From positions 764,868 to 828,867 of the forward strand of contig JAWDGP010006875.1 in NCBI GenBank assembly GCA_033675545.1: 64,000 nucleotides of DNA, read 5' to 3'. Below are positions 14,530-37,700 of the stretch, one piece after another; position 1 is the stretch's first letter, and every line of letters starts with the position of its first letter. Below the pieces are notes generated by a model. That model was given only the letters and a program-made list of their open reading frames with translations, ran no database searches and was not told the DNA's origin. The stretch is from Elysia crispata (taxonomy: Eukaryota; Mollusca; Gastropoda; Plakobranchidae). A program made the translations under genes and the position numbers.

Positions 14530-16063
14530 TATAGACGATCCCAGCACAAGTAAGAAGTAGAAATTGGTCAATATGGCTGACATCGAAACCTTCTATATCA
14601 GTGCAACATAATTGGCATTCAGTTCTTAATGGTTGAAAGAACCAATCTGTAGCCATTGACAGCTATGCCGTTTGAGAATGGAAGTATTCCTTACTAGAAG
14701 TGTTCTGTTATTGTCAAAATTATGATTAACGAGGTAGAAATTAAAAATATTTGGAGAGGGAATTTAGGTGAGGTTGAAATAATTTTCATTTTTTCTTTCA
14801 AATAAACACTTGTAGCAGTTCTCATTGAAATGTCCAGTCCTTATTTTGACTACCGACTTACATTTTCGGCCCCAACACAGTTCTGTTTTGATGTGTACCT
14901 CATAAAAAACACGGAAACAAGGAGGGAGAGGATATAAATGGATGCGCTGACAAATCCAATGCAACTATTACAAAAATAAGGCTGAAAATTAACTGACCAA
15001 ACGTCCTCTCATATTCTTTTCAAACAATTTTGTTTTTCCTTTTGTTATTGGTATTTGTAATTTTTGTTTCGCACTAAAAGCGAATGACTTATTTTTTCTA
15101 ATAAGCACCAATGAGTACCAATTACTGCTGAAGAAAAAAAAAACAACAGATTTTTTTAAACTTTAAACGATAAGAGTTGAAACTCTCTCTGACGCTCTGT
15201 ATCCAAGATGCTGTGAGCCCCGATTTTTTTGTCTGATTATCGACTGCATGTTTTATTCACCGGTAGCACCGCACCTTGCTCTATGTTATTGGACATTTCT
15301 TATCAAACGCTTTTAGTTTTACCTTTTATTTATTTTTATTTTTTTTTAATATTGCTTCATTGTGTTCCAGCATTAAATCCCACATTTCTCTTTTATTTCT
15401 ATATCACCTCTTTAATGTATTGGGCATGAGAACTCTTTTCTTTTTCTTTTCTTATCAACCGTTTTTATTGATTTATTAATTTTTTTTTTTCTATTCTCCT
15501 CTCCACTATAATGGCCACTAGCAAGAAACAATGAGTGGCTTAAAGTGAGGAAGAAGGCTAGAACAGTGTAGCTGATTCTGTAGCAGTAAGAACGGTAACT
15601 CTCACAAGCATCATTGAAAAAAAAAATTTGTTTGTCAATTCAAAGCGATAACAATACTATCTATGTAAAGTCATAATTTTTTTATAACGGCGCGAAATCC
15701 TTAGTCCAGGAAGTTGCTTACGTGGGAGGCTAGTCTTTTGACGCCAATGATTTAAAATAGAAAAGCACTGTGATAAAGTGATTTTTTCAAATACGATTCT
15801 TTGAAACCATGTTGTGATTTACGGCTATATAACAGACTGTACATTTTTTTAAGAAAACATAAGTGATTTATTTCCTTTTCCTGATATAATTATTCTAGTT
15901 CTACCCTCTTGTTACATAAAAGGGAAGGAACTTCACCGAAATTCCACCTATTTAATATTCAGGGTCGAGATAAATGACATAAGGTCCTGCGTAAAAGATA
16001 GGTTATTTAACTAAACTAGTCCACCTTTACTTCGGAACTGGTCAGATGTCAGACAGCTGTATC

Positions 16064-16140
16064 AGGCAGTCGTGGCGAGTCGGTGACTGAGAAACTCGTT
16101 CAATCAGCTGGGGACCACGGTTTCCTCTCGTGGTCCACAC
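16064..16140 (+). mobile_element. tRNA-like head, probable SINE fragment
   Basis: An A-box-like TGGCGAGTCGGTGACTG is followed by a perfect 8-bp stem (GGACCACG at 16112-16119, CGTGGTCC at 16129-16136) enclosing GTTTCCTCT, which resembles a T-arm and B-box. I see no complete cloverleaf, so it is not called as a tRNA gene. Confidence 0.4.
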
Positions 16141-17344
16141 TATCTAGGGCCAGCTGGAGAAGGTTGGGCACAGGGTCAGTTTGGAGGGTTGGTAATGGTG
16201 ACTGACTTTCTTATCGAGACCGGTAAAGGAGGTCAGCGCTAGCCCTACGCTAGTGTATGTAGTGGCGGTCAGAACAAGAGTGCTTTTGTAATGTCGTGTA
16301 TCATCATAAATCAGGGTACTCAGTGCATTGTAGGGAGGAAAGGGGCGGGGAAATCTGGGGGCGTGTGACTTATCCAGGTCCAATGAGGAGATTTTGCAGC
16401 TCATGGGTGGGAGGTAGGAATATTTGAGTACTTACGGTAATCATAAAATAAGTGACTAGGTTGTGTTTGGAATGGTTATGTGTATTTAAAAAAAAAAAAA
16501 AAGTTAAAGAATAGAATAAAAAGGTGATGATGAGGAATCAAAGAGTGAAGGTGGACAAAAAAGAAAAGAAAGAAAAAGAGGATAACATGATAAGAAGAAA
16601 GGGGGAAAAAAACAAAGATAAGCAGTATGAAGGCAATAAAGAAAAGGAAATGAAGATGATGATGATATATGATAATGATGATGATATGATGAAGATTATG
16701 AAAATGATGATGATGATGATGATGATAATGGTGGAGGTGGTGGTGGTGGTAACGAGAAGAGAAAGAGAGCGATAATGATTTTTTTTCTAATGAAGACCAA
16801 CTTTAAGTTTAAGAAGACTCAAGTCTTAAATATCTATGGTTTCAAATTATCGTTTACACCATGATCTAAAAATTTTAATATGTTTCAGACTTTCACGAAA
16901 TTCTGAGATGACAGGGCACTTCCAAATAGTCTCACTCAATTGATAACAGTGCAAACTGAAGCTGGTGAATGTTTACGCTATCAGCTGATCGCTACACACC
17001 CAAGCAGTGGTAGTAAAGGTTGTGACCCCGTAGTACAACATCAGCCACCGAATTGGCCTTTTGAGTTACCGGCTTTATGGCCTTGACTGCTTTTCGGACA
17101 GGTTAAGTTAGCAAAATAATGATGATTCATGAAAAGTGTTATATCTTAAGATAAATGAGAGCGTCAAACTAAGGTCATTATTGAGTAAATTTAATGCTTG
17201 GCCGAGTTAACAAGCAAATAAAATTAGATCGAGATTAGAAAGTTCGCGAAAGGCTCTCAAGCTCCCGATCCGCGCAAAGCGGCATAACCTTTACAATATT
17301 TGTTCATGAATGCGCATGCTTGCTGACCCTGACATAGCTAGGAG

Positions 17345-17445
17345 CCAATGAAAAAAAGCATAGGCGGGGGAAAATAAGGTCGCCCATATTCTAGTTCAAA
17401 ACAAACCGCATCAAAACAAACCCACGTGCTTTCTTGCTGTGACGT
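17345..17445 (+). promoter_or_regulatory. Likely promoter of HDHD5 copy 1
   Basis: A 12-bp element, GAGCCAATGAAA with CCAAT at 17345-17349, is shared exactly with the region just upstream of copy 2 (CCAAT at 27995). A CRE-like TGACGTC lies about 90 bp further on (17440 region). The segment is more GC-rich than its surroundings and is followed by a strong donor at 17526, fitting a first exon of about 100-150 bases. Confidence 0.45.
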
Positions 17446-17525
17446 CTTTGTCGGCATTCCAGGTTACCACAATTAGCCACATTTCACACCACTCCGATTA
17501 AAAGTGTTAGCATGCGTGAAAAAAT
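17400..17525 (+). other. Possible non-coding first exon of HDHD5 copy 1
   Basis: The segment ends at a consensus donor (AAAAAAT|GTAAGT). Its only ATG (MREK...) cannot join the 18381 exon in frame: it would hit a stop within 10 codons, and the other relevant phase creates TAA at the junction. If this exon is used, translation would start at the ATG at 18398 in the next exon. The transcription start is not visible; the left edge is approximate. Confidence 0.35.
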
Positions 17526-17680
17526 GTAAGTATTCAAGTATTTATTGGAACATTGCTTCCAGTATGTCACCATAACATGTGTTTGATTTAGTACCGTTTT
17601 GAACGTTGCCCCGGCCCATACAATATAAATTCAAGACAATATGAAAACGTTACTTTAAAAACGGTAAAGGTGTGTTTGTA

Positions 17681-17696
17681 GGGGGGGGGGGGGGGG
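17681..17696 (+). repeat. G16 homopolymer
   Basis: Sixteen consecutive G on the coding strand, about 155 bp after the candidate exon 1 donor of copy 1. Possible G-quadruplex or R-loop site. Confidence 0.9.
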
Positions 17697-18397
17697 TTAA
17701 AGATCAAACAGGAATTGTAAGGCTAGTTCATAGTATCTCACACGACTGTCTCTACGTCCTTTCTACATATAATATTGCATTTAATTTATTAGATCATTAG
17801 TAAAATAATTAAACTATGAGAAGAAAGATTTTGTAGACTAAACATCCCGGAGAGCGCTGCTGTTACGGACATCAAACAATACAATGATATAGAAACCGCC
17901 CTAGAGAATAGAATGGCGGTTACAAATATCAACAAATCAACAGGTTTATTGAGGACCTTGTTTAAATTAAATTAACGGATAGTTTACAAGTATGATGAAT
18001 ATAAAAAGAAGATAACAAAATGCGTAATTATACCATTGGGGATTTCCATCCGAGCGTGTTTTTAATTAAGCATAAGATTATTTAGCTAATTTTTAAATCT
18101 AAAGAAAATGATAAAATATTTTTACAACAAAGTAGATCATATTTTGAATACACTTTCCCTCAAAGATTTTATGATTCGATATTCATCCGATCATGAAACA
18201 GCATTTAAAATGTTTTCTTCTTTCTTCTGTTAATTCGATAAAAATAATGAAACATAAAGTATACCTTACTACTTTGTCTTTGTTGAGAAGCAATAGATAT
18301 TGCTTTTTGAAAGAAAGAGAGCGTATGCTCTATTGATACTGGCCGGTGTATCTCCCTCATGATTGCTTTTCTATACACAGAAAACTCAGAACCATCG

Positions 18398-22452
<4,055 letters not shown>

Positions 22453-22826
22453 AAGTCTGTATGACACTAAGTCTGTTTAATTTTAGTCTTGGGCATAAAA
22501 ATTATGAACTCATAGTTCCTATGCGACGTGCATTAGCTTCTCGCCTGCGAATGCATTTCCTGTATATTTTTACTATCCATAAATCATGATAAAGTTAAAA
22601 AACAAACAAAAAAGTATATAACCTACCCGAAGGCAATGCAGCCTGCAAGTTCCAGTAAAGTTTATTTAATCTTGTACAATATGACTTTTTCAAACGGTGT
22701 CAAGCAATTTGAGGCCCCATTGTCAGAGAAAGCTGAGGAAGCTCTTATAAAATTGAGTAAAAAATGTAATTATAAGAGTTAGAGAGAGATGTAGGAAGGA
22801 ATAACAGTTTATATTGATATGACAAA

Positions 22827-22830
<4 letters not shown>

Positions 22831-22906
<76 letters not shown>
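22831..22906. repeat. (GA)n microsatellite
   Basis: 76 bp of AG dinucleotides about 380 bp after the copy 1 stop, possibly inside its 3' UTR. Confidence 0.96.
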
Positions 22907-22907
<1 letters not shown>

Positions 22908-23146
22908 AAGGGAGGGGGGTGGCAGATAGACAGGCAAGCACACAAACAAGCAGACGGTCAGACAGAGAGTGAAAAAGGCATATAAGAAGGTGGGAGGCAA
23001 AGAGGATGAAAGAAAGACAATAGTTGTTATATATATAGACAGAGAATAAGACTATGGGTTATTTTAATAATTATATAAAACAAATATAATTTCATTGGCA
23101 AAATATGAACTCTTCAGTATGTTTATAATTTATATTTTGAAATCTC

Positions 23147-23152
23147 AATAAA
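23147..23152 (+). promoter_or_regulatory. Candidate polyadenylation signal of HDHD5 copy 1
   Basis: AATAAA about 700 bp after the stop codon. Other near-consensus hexamers exist in this AT-rich stretch, so the choice is tentative. Confidence 0.35.
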
Positions 23153-23375
23153 GCAACAAAGTTGTAACATGACTGGTTTTTTGTTGTTATTGTTGTTATT
23201 GTTTTTGTTTTATTTAATCTCTGATCTGGATAACACTCTTGTATTAAAGATCCTATCAATAATAAGTGGCCGCGTCATCGTTTTGATATTTTAAAACTTA
23301 TAATTCATGTAAATTTTATAAATGTGTTTATCTGTCTGTGCATTTAAGTTTAATCCTTTTTTATTTGTAAGTTAT

Positions 23376-23560
23376 TAAGCGCTGTGCATATGCGGAGCCA
23401 TAGCGCTGGACTAACAATAAGAAAGTCACGTGCTCAATCCCTGGCTGGCTTATCAGGTAATTGGGTAAGATCTTTTCTAACTAGCCCTGTCCTAGATTCA
23501 GGCTTTGTGTAAAGCTACCGCCTCCGATATGGCTCTTCGGTAAACTTAGAAGACGTATAT
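23376..23560 (+). mobile_element. tRNA-headed SINE-like element, second copy
   Basis: GAGCCATAGCGCTGGACTAAC resembles an A-box region and GTGCTCAATCCC a B-box. The body (CTTTTCTAACTAGCCCTGTCC, here split in two parts by my reading, then AAAGCTACCGCCTCC) lines up with the body of the element at 7820-7995. It lies just downstream of the likely 3' end of HDHD5 copy 1. Confidence 0.45.
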
Positions 23561-25581
23561 CTAACCAAACAATCTTTTGGCCCTATGTATTTCATGGAAT
23601 ATTGGACCAATAGTCGGGGAGTAACAATCCATAAATTTTGGGAATTTTTTCCATACTCCTCTGGCCAAACACGACGGGAACCAAAAAAAAAGAAAAAAAG
23701 AAAAGGATTAAAGAAAAAATAAATAAATATTAAAGTAGGGAAAAAGATAAGTATGACTCCTTATATGATTTATATTTATATGTAAACTGTTGGCTTTGAT
23801 GATAAAGAACCGTTGTTCTTTAAGTTTGTTATGTTCATGGTGAAAACAGTTTTTCGCAAACGAACCATCGTCTCATTAAAGCAAATTATTTCCTTTCTTT
23901 TCTAGATTAGAGATCATCTTTAGTGGAGACTCCAACTGTTCTTTAATTTAAAAAACAAAAACGAAAGACCACCTAAATGCTTATTAGTTTATATCCCTAT
24001 GTTGATGATCTAAAGGACAACTAATCTTACTTTGGTCGGTAAGCAGCTTTTATTTTCAGTATAGTTTAACTTAATTGTTTCGATGCTAATCATTTTTTAT
24101 AGCTCGCCACTACGAATTTGTTTTAAGTAAAGAAATTTGTTTAACCTAATCAAATGTTGTAGGCAAATCTACTGCCTTTCGACTCGCACAATGTCCTGAT
24201 TTCTTCTTTTGAGCAGTACCGAATATTAGAAAGTATATTAATAGTTCTTACGCACTTATCATAACCTATGGTTAAATTCTCAACAAATAAACGTTCAGCG
24301 CTTAATGAATCGTAAATTACAACATAGCTTTTTCATTTCAAAGTGAAAAGGGAGATAAGAAAAGATGTTAAACCGATCATTTTCCGATTCACCTGGTAAC
24401 CATTTATGAGGATTCCTTGTCCAATAAACTTTCATCACATTAGCTAATTTCGTATTCCAACCAATGGCTCTTGGTGACCGTAATGAGGTGACCGAAAAAA
24501 AAATGTAAAAAAAATGATTCGAGGTCAAAAGAGTGACGGATTGCTTTACCTGTACTTCATGACAAAAGAAGATTTACTATAATGTTTCTTAAAAGAAAAA
24601 AATGTTGCGCACATGTAGGGCCTATCTTTTTAAACAATAGTTTCTAATTGTACGAATTATCAGTTAATTGAATTTTCACTCTTATAAATTAAAATGTTGG
24701 CTGATGAACGTATTATTGATGTCACTGCTATTTCTAACAGAGTTCACTGGGTCTAAAATTTGTTTTAAGAAGTCACAAAAACGTCTGGGTTTCACTTTAG
24801 TCAGGTATGAAATGATTTTTTTTTACATTGAGCAAATATTTTCATACATTTCCTGAATTTTAAGGAACTGCTCGGTGAGAGAGTTTGTCCAAGTTTCAAA
24901 GCAAGCAGGCTCAAGCTAAACATTGGACGGTTTGCGTAAATAAGTAATCAGCGATCATGCATTATTTTATCTATTCTGCTGAAACATTCATTTTACACCT
25001 TAAATTGTCAAGTTCACAACCAGCTTATTATAAATATTAAATCGGTTGTAATAAAAAAAAAAATGTCAGTAAACGCACCACTTAGTTATGATTATTTTTA
25101 ATATTTTGTTCATTTCGTAAACACCTATAACTTGGAGGGCTCAAAATATCTAGAAGAATATTATCTTAAAGGTCTTGAAAAGCAGATAATTGAACGTACA
25201 CTTGAACAGGCATTATTTGATTTGATGTTACAAATAAAAAATAAATATTGCCAACAGATTAGCTCTTATTTTAAAATCAATGGCGTGTAAATACTAGAAA
25301 AAAAAAAAAAAGCTTAAAGCAATGAAGTTTGACGTCTTGAATAGTCAAAGGTTTATTTTAAATTTAAAAAAATATATATTACCAGTAAGATAAACTTTTT
25401 TCGTCTCAGTAGACAGAATTTGATTTCCAGTATAAACGCGGGCATTCCCTCTATCTTAAAAAAATTGTTTCTCCAACATTCACCAAGAAGGCGATGAAAA
25501 TAAGAAGAAAAAAAATCTTCCTCTTTAACAATAACTATACAAAAGCTAACGTTGGAAAAGTGTACGATAGATATCGGACAA

Positions 25582-25729
<148 letters not shown>

Positions 25730-26918
25730 TTCTTTTATCTATCCCGTCCCCATCTCACACCCTAGCACAACTTATAGAATCAAAAGAACGCAGTTAGGTT
25801 CTCACCATTAAAGATTTTTCCATGCCAGCAGCAGGTCTTTGTTGAAGAATCAAAAAAACTTTACACTTCATCTTCCTCTTTTTGTCTTTTTTTCTCTGTT
25901 TTGTTAAAAATCCAAATATTTATTTCCGGATAAACCTTCAAGCTGTCTCATTATAATGTATAATAAATCAGTTGGGTTGTCATAATTTTGCTTCAGAAAT
26001 ACATCTTTTAGGAGTAGTTTTGTAAGTTTTCATATCAGTATCGCACGCTTTCATAGGAGGACGAACATTAAAAATCAAAAGATTGGTGGGTTTTTGTTTT
26101 TAAGACATCGACTTGAGTGCTTTCTTATTGATCTTAGGGAAAGGACTTCTTTTTTCATGGTGACTTACAAGCTGAAACCCCGCTCTTTGATCGGAACTCT
26201 GGTGTCAATTTGCCGGATGCTTAATCACATAATCCAGATCTTACATCGTTTTGAAATTCTCAGCCTAAAAAGAAAGGCTAGAACTATCTTGATCTCAATC
26301 TTATTCTTTTGGTTTGAGTCTAGGCCCTAGATCTAGAATCTATGGCCAAAATTTTTTTAAAATTTTTTTACTATAACATGTACATCTCTTCCATGTTTAT
26401 TTTGTGTTTCATTCTGGCCACCTTTTCCAAAAAATAAAAGTCCAAAATCACTATTTTACTGAAATATAATATTACCACTCCAGTCTTTAGAACAATTTAC
26501 AACTTTATGCCAAATTTCGCGTGGTTAGGACGTCTAAAAATGCTCGGTTTGATGGCTCTCATTTAGCGCCTAGTTTTTAAGAAGAAAATTTGATACACAC
26601 CAGTCCTACAATCTCTCCAGTGCATAGGGAAAATATAAGCTATCTTTCGACGCACGAAAATGCACCACTGCAGTTTGTGCTGCCCACAAGATAATTAATA
26701 TCAGTGCTCTGAACTACAAGGTTAAAGCTTTGAATCTAAAATAATTTGTGAGGCCTTTTCGTTTGAAACTTAAACCAACACAAAAATATCAGATGTTCAA
26801 AACTAAGTTGTTTCTTTCGGGTCCACGATGACATGTTGTATTTAGCAGAACTCAATGGAATTCGAGATGAAGACTGCGCTCTTGCTATTTCCCTTAGATC
26901 TAAAAGGAAGTAAGTTTT

Positions 26919-27020
<102 letters not shown>

Positions 27021-27184
27021 GGGGGGATATATGAAAGAAGGAAGAATACGATTGAGTTAGAGAGTGCGGGTAAAAGTCAAAAGGATGGCGAGTAAAGGAT
27101 GTGGGAGAGAGTGTTTGTGGTTTGATATAACCCGTCAACAACATGGTGCTTAGACCATCAAACGCTAGCAAGCTTCAAGCAGGA

Positions 27185-27277
27185 CCAATACCATCTGTCT
27201 CGATGTATGGTATTGGTAATGGGTAGGACACAAGATACTCGCCTATTGACGGCATGATACTCGCCTATTGACGGCAT
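27185..27277. repeat. 9-bp inverted repeat followed by two 22-bp direct repeats
   Basis: CCAATACCA (27185-27193) and TGGTATTGG (27208-27216) form a perfect 9-bp stem with a 14-base loop. Two identical, adjacent 22-bp units, GATACTCGCCTATTGACGGCAT, start at 27234 and 27256 (given here as one short unit). Confidence 0.85.
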
Positions 27278-27323
27278 GGAGCGAGAACCCGTATAGAAAG
27301 TCCCTGAGCCATGATACACACAC

Positions 27324-27328
<5 letters not shown>

Positions 27329-27396
<68 letters not shown>

Positions 27397-27425
27397 CTTT
27401 TTCCTTTTCAATTCAACAAACTGTC

Positions 27426-27515
<90 letters not shown>
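27329..27515. repeat. Facing (GA)n and (CT)n tracts, a large potential hairpin
   Basis: A 66-bp GA tract (27329-27394) and an 87-bp CT tract (27429-27515) are reverse complements of each other, separated by 34 bp. Together they form a simple-sequence inverted repeat able to extrude a hairpin or triplex, about 480 bp upstream of the copy 2 CCAAT box. Confidence 0.95.
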
Positions 27516-27517
<2 letters not shown>

Positions 27518-27994
27518 AAGTTCGAAACGGTGCATACATTGTAACAATTTAATAAATATTATTATTGCCAGATCCATGATTTTATACAGACGGAAATTGA
27601 CTCGACAGCAAACTAAAAATCCCGAGGCCAAAATGAGGGACTGAAACAAATATAGGAAAAGGAAAGCAAAACAAAACGAAACAAACAAAAATACTATACA
27701 CAGACGTAGGCCTTATCCAAATTTTACAAAACATGACCCTATGCAAGAGACAGCTGCAAAATACCCTGAGTCTACGTCAATGCAGCCGTTTCATAACATC
27801 CATTCAATGTGCCGAGTAAAATGCACAAGGGAATCGAGCTGCTTACACAACACATAAAATAACAGTAGACTTTTTGTGCTTTCTTCTCTGGTCGTATAGA
27901 CTACAAGTTGTCCACAGTCGGTCACTCGTTCACCGACTTTAGTGAGAGGGCAAGACTGACCCGCTCATGACCTCTGTTTTGACTTTCTATTGAG

Positions 27995-28057
27995 CCAATG
28001 AAACCTCGACTTGGTTTGTGGGCTGGACTTGGGAAGGCACCGAGGAACTGTATAAAT
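27995..28057 (+). promoter_or_regulatory. Likely promoter of HDHD5 copy 2 (CCAAT and TATA-like)
   Basis: CCAAT at 27995-27999 sits within GAGCCAATGAAA, shared exactly with copy 1. TATAAAT follows at 28051-28057, giving ordinary core-promoter spacing, and the start codon is about 140 bp further on. A transcription start near 28080 is inferred, not seen. Confidence 0.5.
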
Positions 28058-28197
28058 TTCCGCAAACCTTTCATATCATTAGTAATAAACCTGAAACCTT
28101 GAAAGTCTGAAAGCAAACTTTACTTCAGCAGCGAAAATCTAAGACCTTGTTGATTTTTCAACCGCAATTTTTGTTAAGTCAAAAGCAAGAACATTTC

Positions 28198-33938
<5,741 letters not shown>

Positions 33939-34556
33939 CTCACTGATATGTTTCTCTCTGCTTATCTCTTAACATAGAATTACGGGTCACTTATAGTTGC
34001 ACAGTGTGAGCATAAGTGATTGCTGTAATGCAGCATTGAGTATGAGGATAAATTGTAATTCAGTGAAATTGAAAATGAGTAGAGTGCTGGTAAAATGGTT
34101 ATATGAGCATTATGTGAGTGATTGTGATTTGCATACCTATGCAAATTTTGTTGCATTGAAATATAAGAGAGTGGAAGTCATTCTAATGTCATTCTTTGTC
34201 ACTTTAATCATCCATATACAGCCAAAAAATTATAAAACCAAGACGTTTAAGAAAAAAATATTATGGAAAAACCAAAGTAGTTTTTATCCCCAAATCATCT
34301 TTTCCATACAATTAATCTACCCTGGTTAAGCCTAACTGATTTGGCTTTAATAGTGCTACTCTGTAATTTTTTTACTCTTTACAAAAGATATGAAAAGGTC
34401 CATTGTTGAAGCACTGAAAGCAAAATGAAGAAAGCCCCATTAAGATCTGAGTAGAAATTTTGCATGTTCAAAATAATTCAAAAGGAAAAAATTGGTTTGT
34501 GAAGCCTTAGTCTTGTGATTTAATTAGCACCAGTATATCAAGCATTTAATTGGTCT

Positions 34557-34608
34557 TATATATATATATATATATACATACAGGGAGGGAGGGAGGGAGG
34601 GAGGGAGA
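34557..34608. repeat. (TA)n and (GGGA)n in the likely 3' UTR of copy 2
   Basis: About 19 bp of TA, then about six GGGA units and GAGAGA. Located about 620 bp after the stop and before the candidate polyadenylation signals. Confidence 0.9.
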
Positions 34609-34778
34609 GAGAGATCACATTTATTGATTCACAACGTAAACAATTCCTTGCTGATAAATCTGATGAGAATGAAAATAACTTTGATGCATTAAGTTCAAAC
34701 TATATTATTGGACTACAAAGTCTTTCAAGCCATATAAAAGTGCCATTTTTTGCCTTTTATGGATACAAATCATTAATC

Positions 34779-34784
34779 AATAAA
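34779..34784 (+). promoter_or_regulatory. Candidate polyadenylation signal of HDHD5 copy 2
   Basis: AATAAA 840 bp after the stop; a second AATAAA lies at 35163-35168. Either would give a 0.85-1.25 kb 3' UTR. Confidence 0.4.
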
Positions 34785-37700
34785 GATTCTAGAAAAAATA
34801 TTTGACATATGTGCATAATGCATAATATTGAGCTATCTATCAGGAGAGCCCTCATACCATATTATTTGATTGTATATATGAATAAGATCAAACCTATTTT
34901 GAAGTCATAATAGTAACTCATGGTTATTCAAATTGTTTTAACTATTTCTGAGTATGCAGTTCTATTGAGTGGCTTGCTGTGGCTTTAAAGAAGGTCTATC
35001 TTCTCAGTTCTCAATTTGTGAAATGGTTAATACATGCATGAGAAAAATATTATGTAAGTTCATGATACTTTCGTTCATTTAACACACTACAAGTATGTGT
35101 TTTCACACAACCATTTAGCCAATTATGATCTCTTTTTGTATAAAAAGATGTACTAAATAATTAATAAAATTTGATGTCTAAAAGAAGGAAATACACAGGT
35201 TTATTCAATCTTCATGTCATTTCAGAGAATTGTTTATCTGTTTTTTTGATGATTCAGATCTGTGTGAATGTTTGGTTTGTCACACAGCCAGTCCAGATGA
35301 TTCACATCTTGGTGTTGGCCTGATGGGTGGGGGTGTGTCTTTTTATGTGAAGTTAAAAAAGATAGATAGATAAATGTGATGTTATTGTGCTGTGACTATG
35401 ATGGTGTGATGACGTCAACTAATTACTGTGATTATGAAGGCACAAGGTTGGTTTTTAGTGTAAATTTTATTGAATTAAAAAAATTAACGAGCAAAGAATC
35501 AAGGGGAAAAAAAGATCTAGAGGGAAAACGATCAAGAAAAAAATAACTACATGAAAAACATCGAGGAAAACCCAGCCAAAAAGGGTACAACTCTCTGGGG
35601 TAGTAATGAAAATACAACGTGTAAATACACAGGTCATAATAATCAATATATACATTCATTATGAATAGTTAAAACACTTATCATAGCGAAAAAGAATACT
35701 ATAATAACTCCGCAAATGTGCGTAACAGTGTATTGAAACAACTATTAAAACGGTTTGCTTAGGTAACCTATCGCTATGATAATGACTACTCTTCTCAAAG
35801 AAAGTGATTCGCGACCGTGACCAGTCGGCTGCCTTTCTCTGCTCACCCAGGTGAATGAAAGGTTAAGCGGAGGGCAGTCTCCAAGCTGGTGCGCCTGACT
35901 TATGAGACACAAACACCGAGAGGTTGGCATGGTTGAAGCCTACAATCGGTGCACGACTTCCAAACATTTAAATACAATTTTATTGAAATAAACATTTTCT
36001 GTAACAGGCTTCCGTCAGCCTTTACACACAGTGCTTGGTATCATAATGGTACTTCATCTCTTACACTCATGATGAACTTAAGATGGGAGAAATTGAATTC
36101 TGCATACCCGAAGCGCTTTGTGAGCAATGGGGCATTATTATTGTACGCATCTTTCATCCAAACAGTCAGTTAATTCATGTACAAAAATCTCAATAAAACT
36201 CTCCAACCTTAAAGACTCTAATATAACACAGATATAACCCGCCTGGAACATTGTAAAGCCAATTTATATTTTGAACGTCAAATGTTTCGAATGTAAACTT
36301 AATTTGAACAAGAGGCTGATTAAAATAATATAGCGCACTTACAATACAAAATACTATAAGTCCACTATAATATGATAAAAAATGCACAGTGAAATTTATA
36401 AGTAAAAAAGAATCTAACACCAGAAAATTACACCAACATATAGGAAGGGTTTGTTAGCAACAGGTAGCATGAAAAGCTACATTATCCTGTTCTAGATCAA
36501 ACAATCACAGTCTCGGTATGTTTAAAAACACTGAAAGGTTATATTTAACAAAAGTTTGCCATTGCACAAAATTTAGGCAGGTATGATCAAGTCCAATAAT
36601 TCTGATGCACAGCATAAAATTGAACAATATTAAATAAATTACAAAGTGAAACAAATTCATTCTACTTACCCTAAGATTATGAAAATCGCGGTCATCAATC
36701 CAAAATAATAAGAAAACAGAATAAGGTTTGTGGTAAAAACGTCACTGCTCTACTACGCCAGTATCTGGTGAGGAAAATTCTTTGTAGGAAACTACTATGA
36801 TAGATAAAAAGCAAATCTGCTCACTTCGGTAGCTCGAGGTGGAGTGACTGGAGTCCAAACTAACTCGATATTAAGTTCTCACATGAGAAACGTCCCTACT
36901 TCATTCTAAATTATTCTCTAACCAATTAAAATGCAAAATCCTTGCCGCGCCTGGGCGTCCCAAACGACCAGTGCTACCTTGGCACTCGTTACCTGGATAT
37001 AAATCAGCACCAAAAGATCATATTCCCCACCTCAGGCGGATAAATCTTCCTTTCCCAGATGGATAACGTGCCCAGGTGGAAACCTCGATTAACTTGCTCC
37101 CGCACCCCAAAGAAAACTGACGCCAAACATCAAAGTAATTATGTTCTTCAATGATGTTGATCTATATTGAAGAAAGCACTATCTTAAACTTTCCTATGGT
37201 AAAAATTACATAAAACCAGCATAATTACTTTATGCTCTGCTTTAAAGAGATTGAAATGCATTAAATTCTTTTAAACGAAATTCGGATGTAGTAAGCCTAC
37301 TAAATTTACATCCTACTGCTTTTGGCGCAGTATAAAACACTGATTTACAAGCTACGTCTGTATAAAAAAGGTTAGATTAACTAGCTCGGTGACAGTTGAA
37401 CATAACTTCGAAATCAAATTTGAAAAGAAAAAGTAAAAAAAAAAATGAAAAGAAAGAAACATGCAGAAATAAACAGAAACATTTTGCATATACATGTATG
37501 GTGCTTTTATTGTTAACCAAGAATAGTCTTTAGCCAAAATAAATAAACTATGTCTTAGCATGTTGCAGTGGTTGACAATAGACTAGTGTTCTATGTTGTT
37601 CCAAGTCTCTCTTTAGAATCAGTGTACTAGGATGGTTAATCATAAGTTTATGTCTAGATAATTTTGATTTCATTTGCACCAGGCAAGTAAATTGTAAATG

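Noticed and set aside
16064..16140. True tRNA gene
   Set aside because: A T-arm-like stem and A-box exist, but no acceptor stem or clear anticodon loop.
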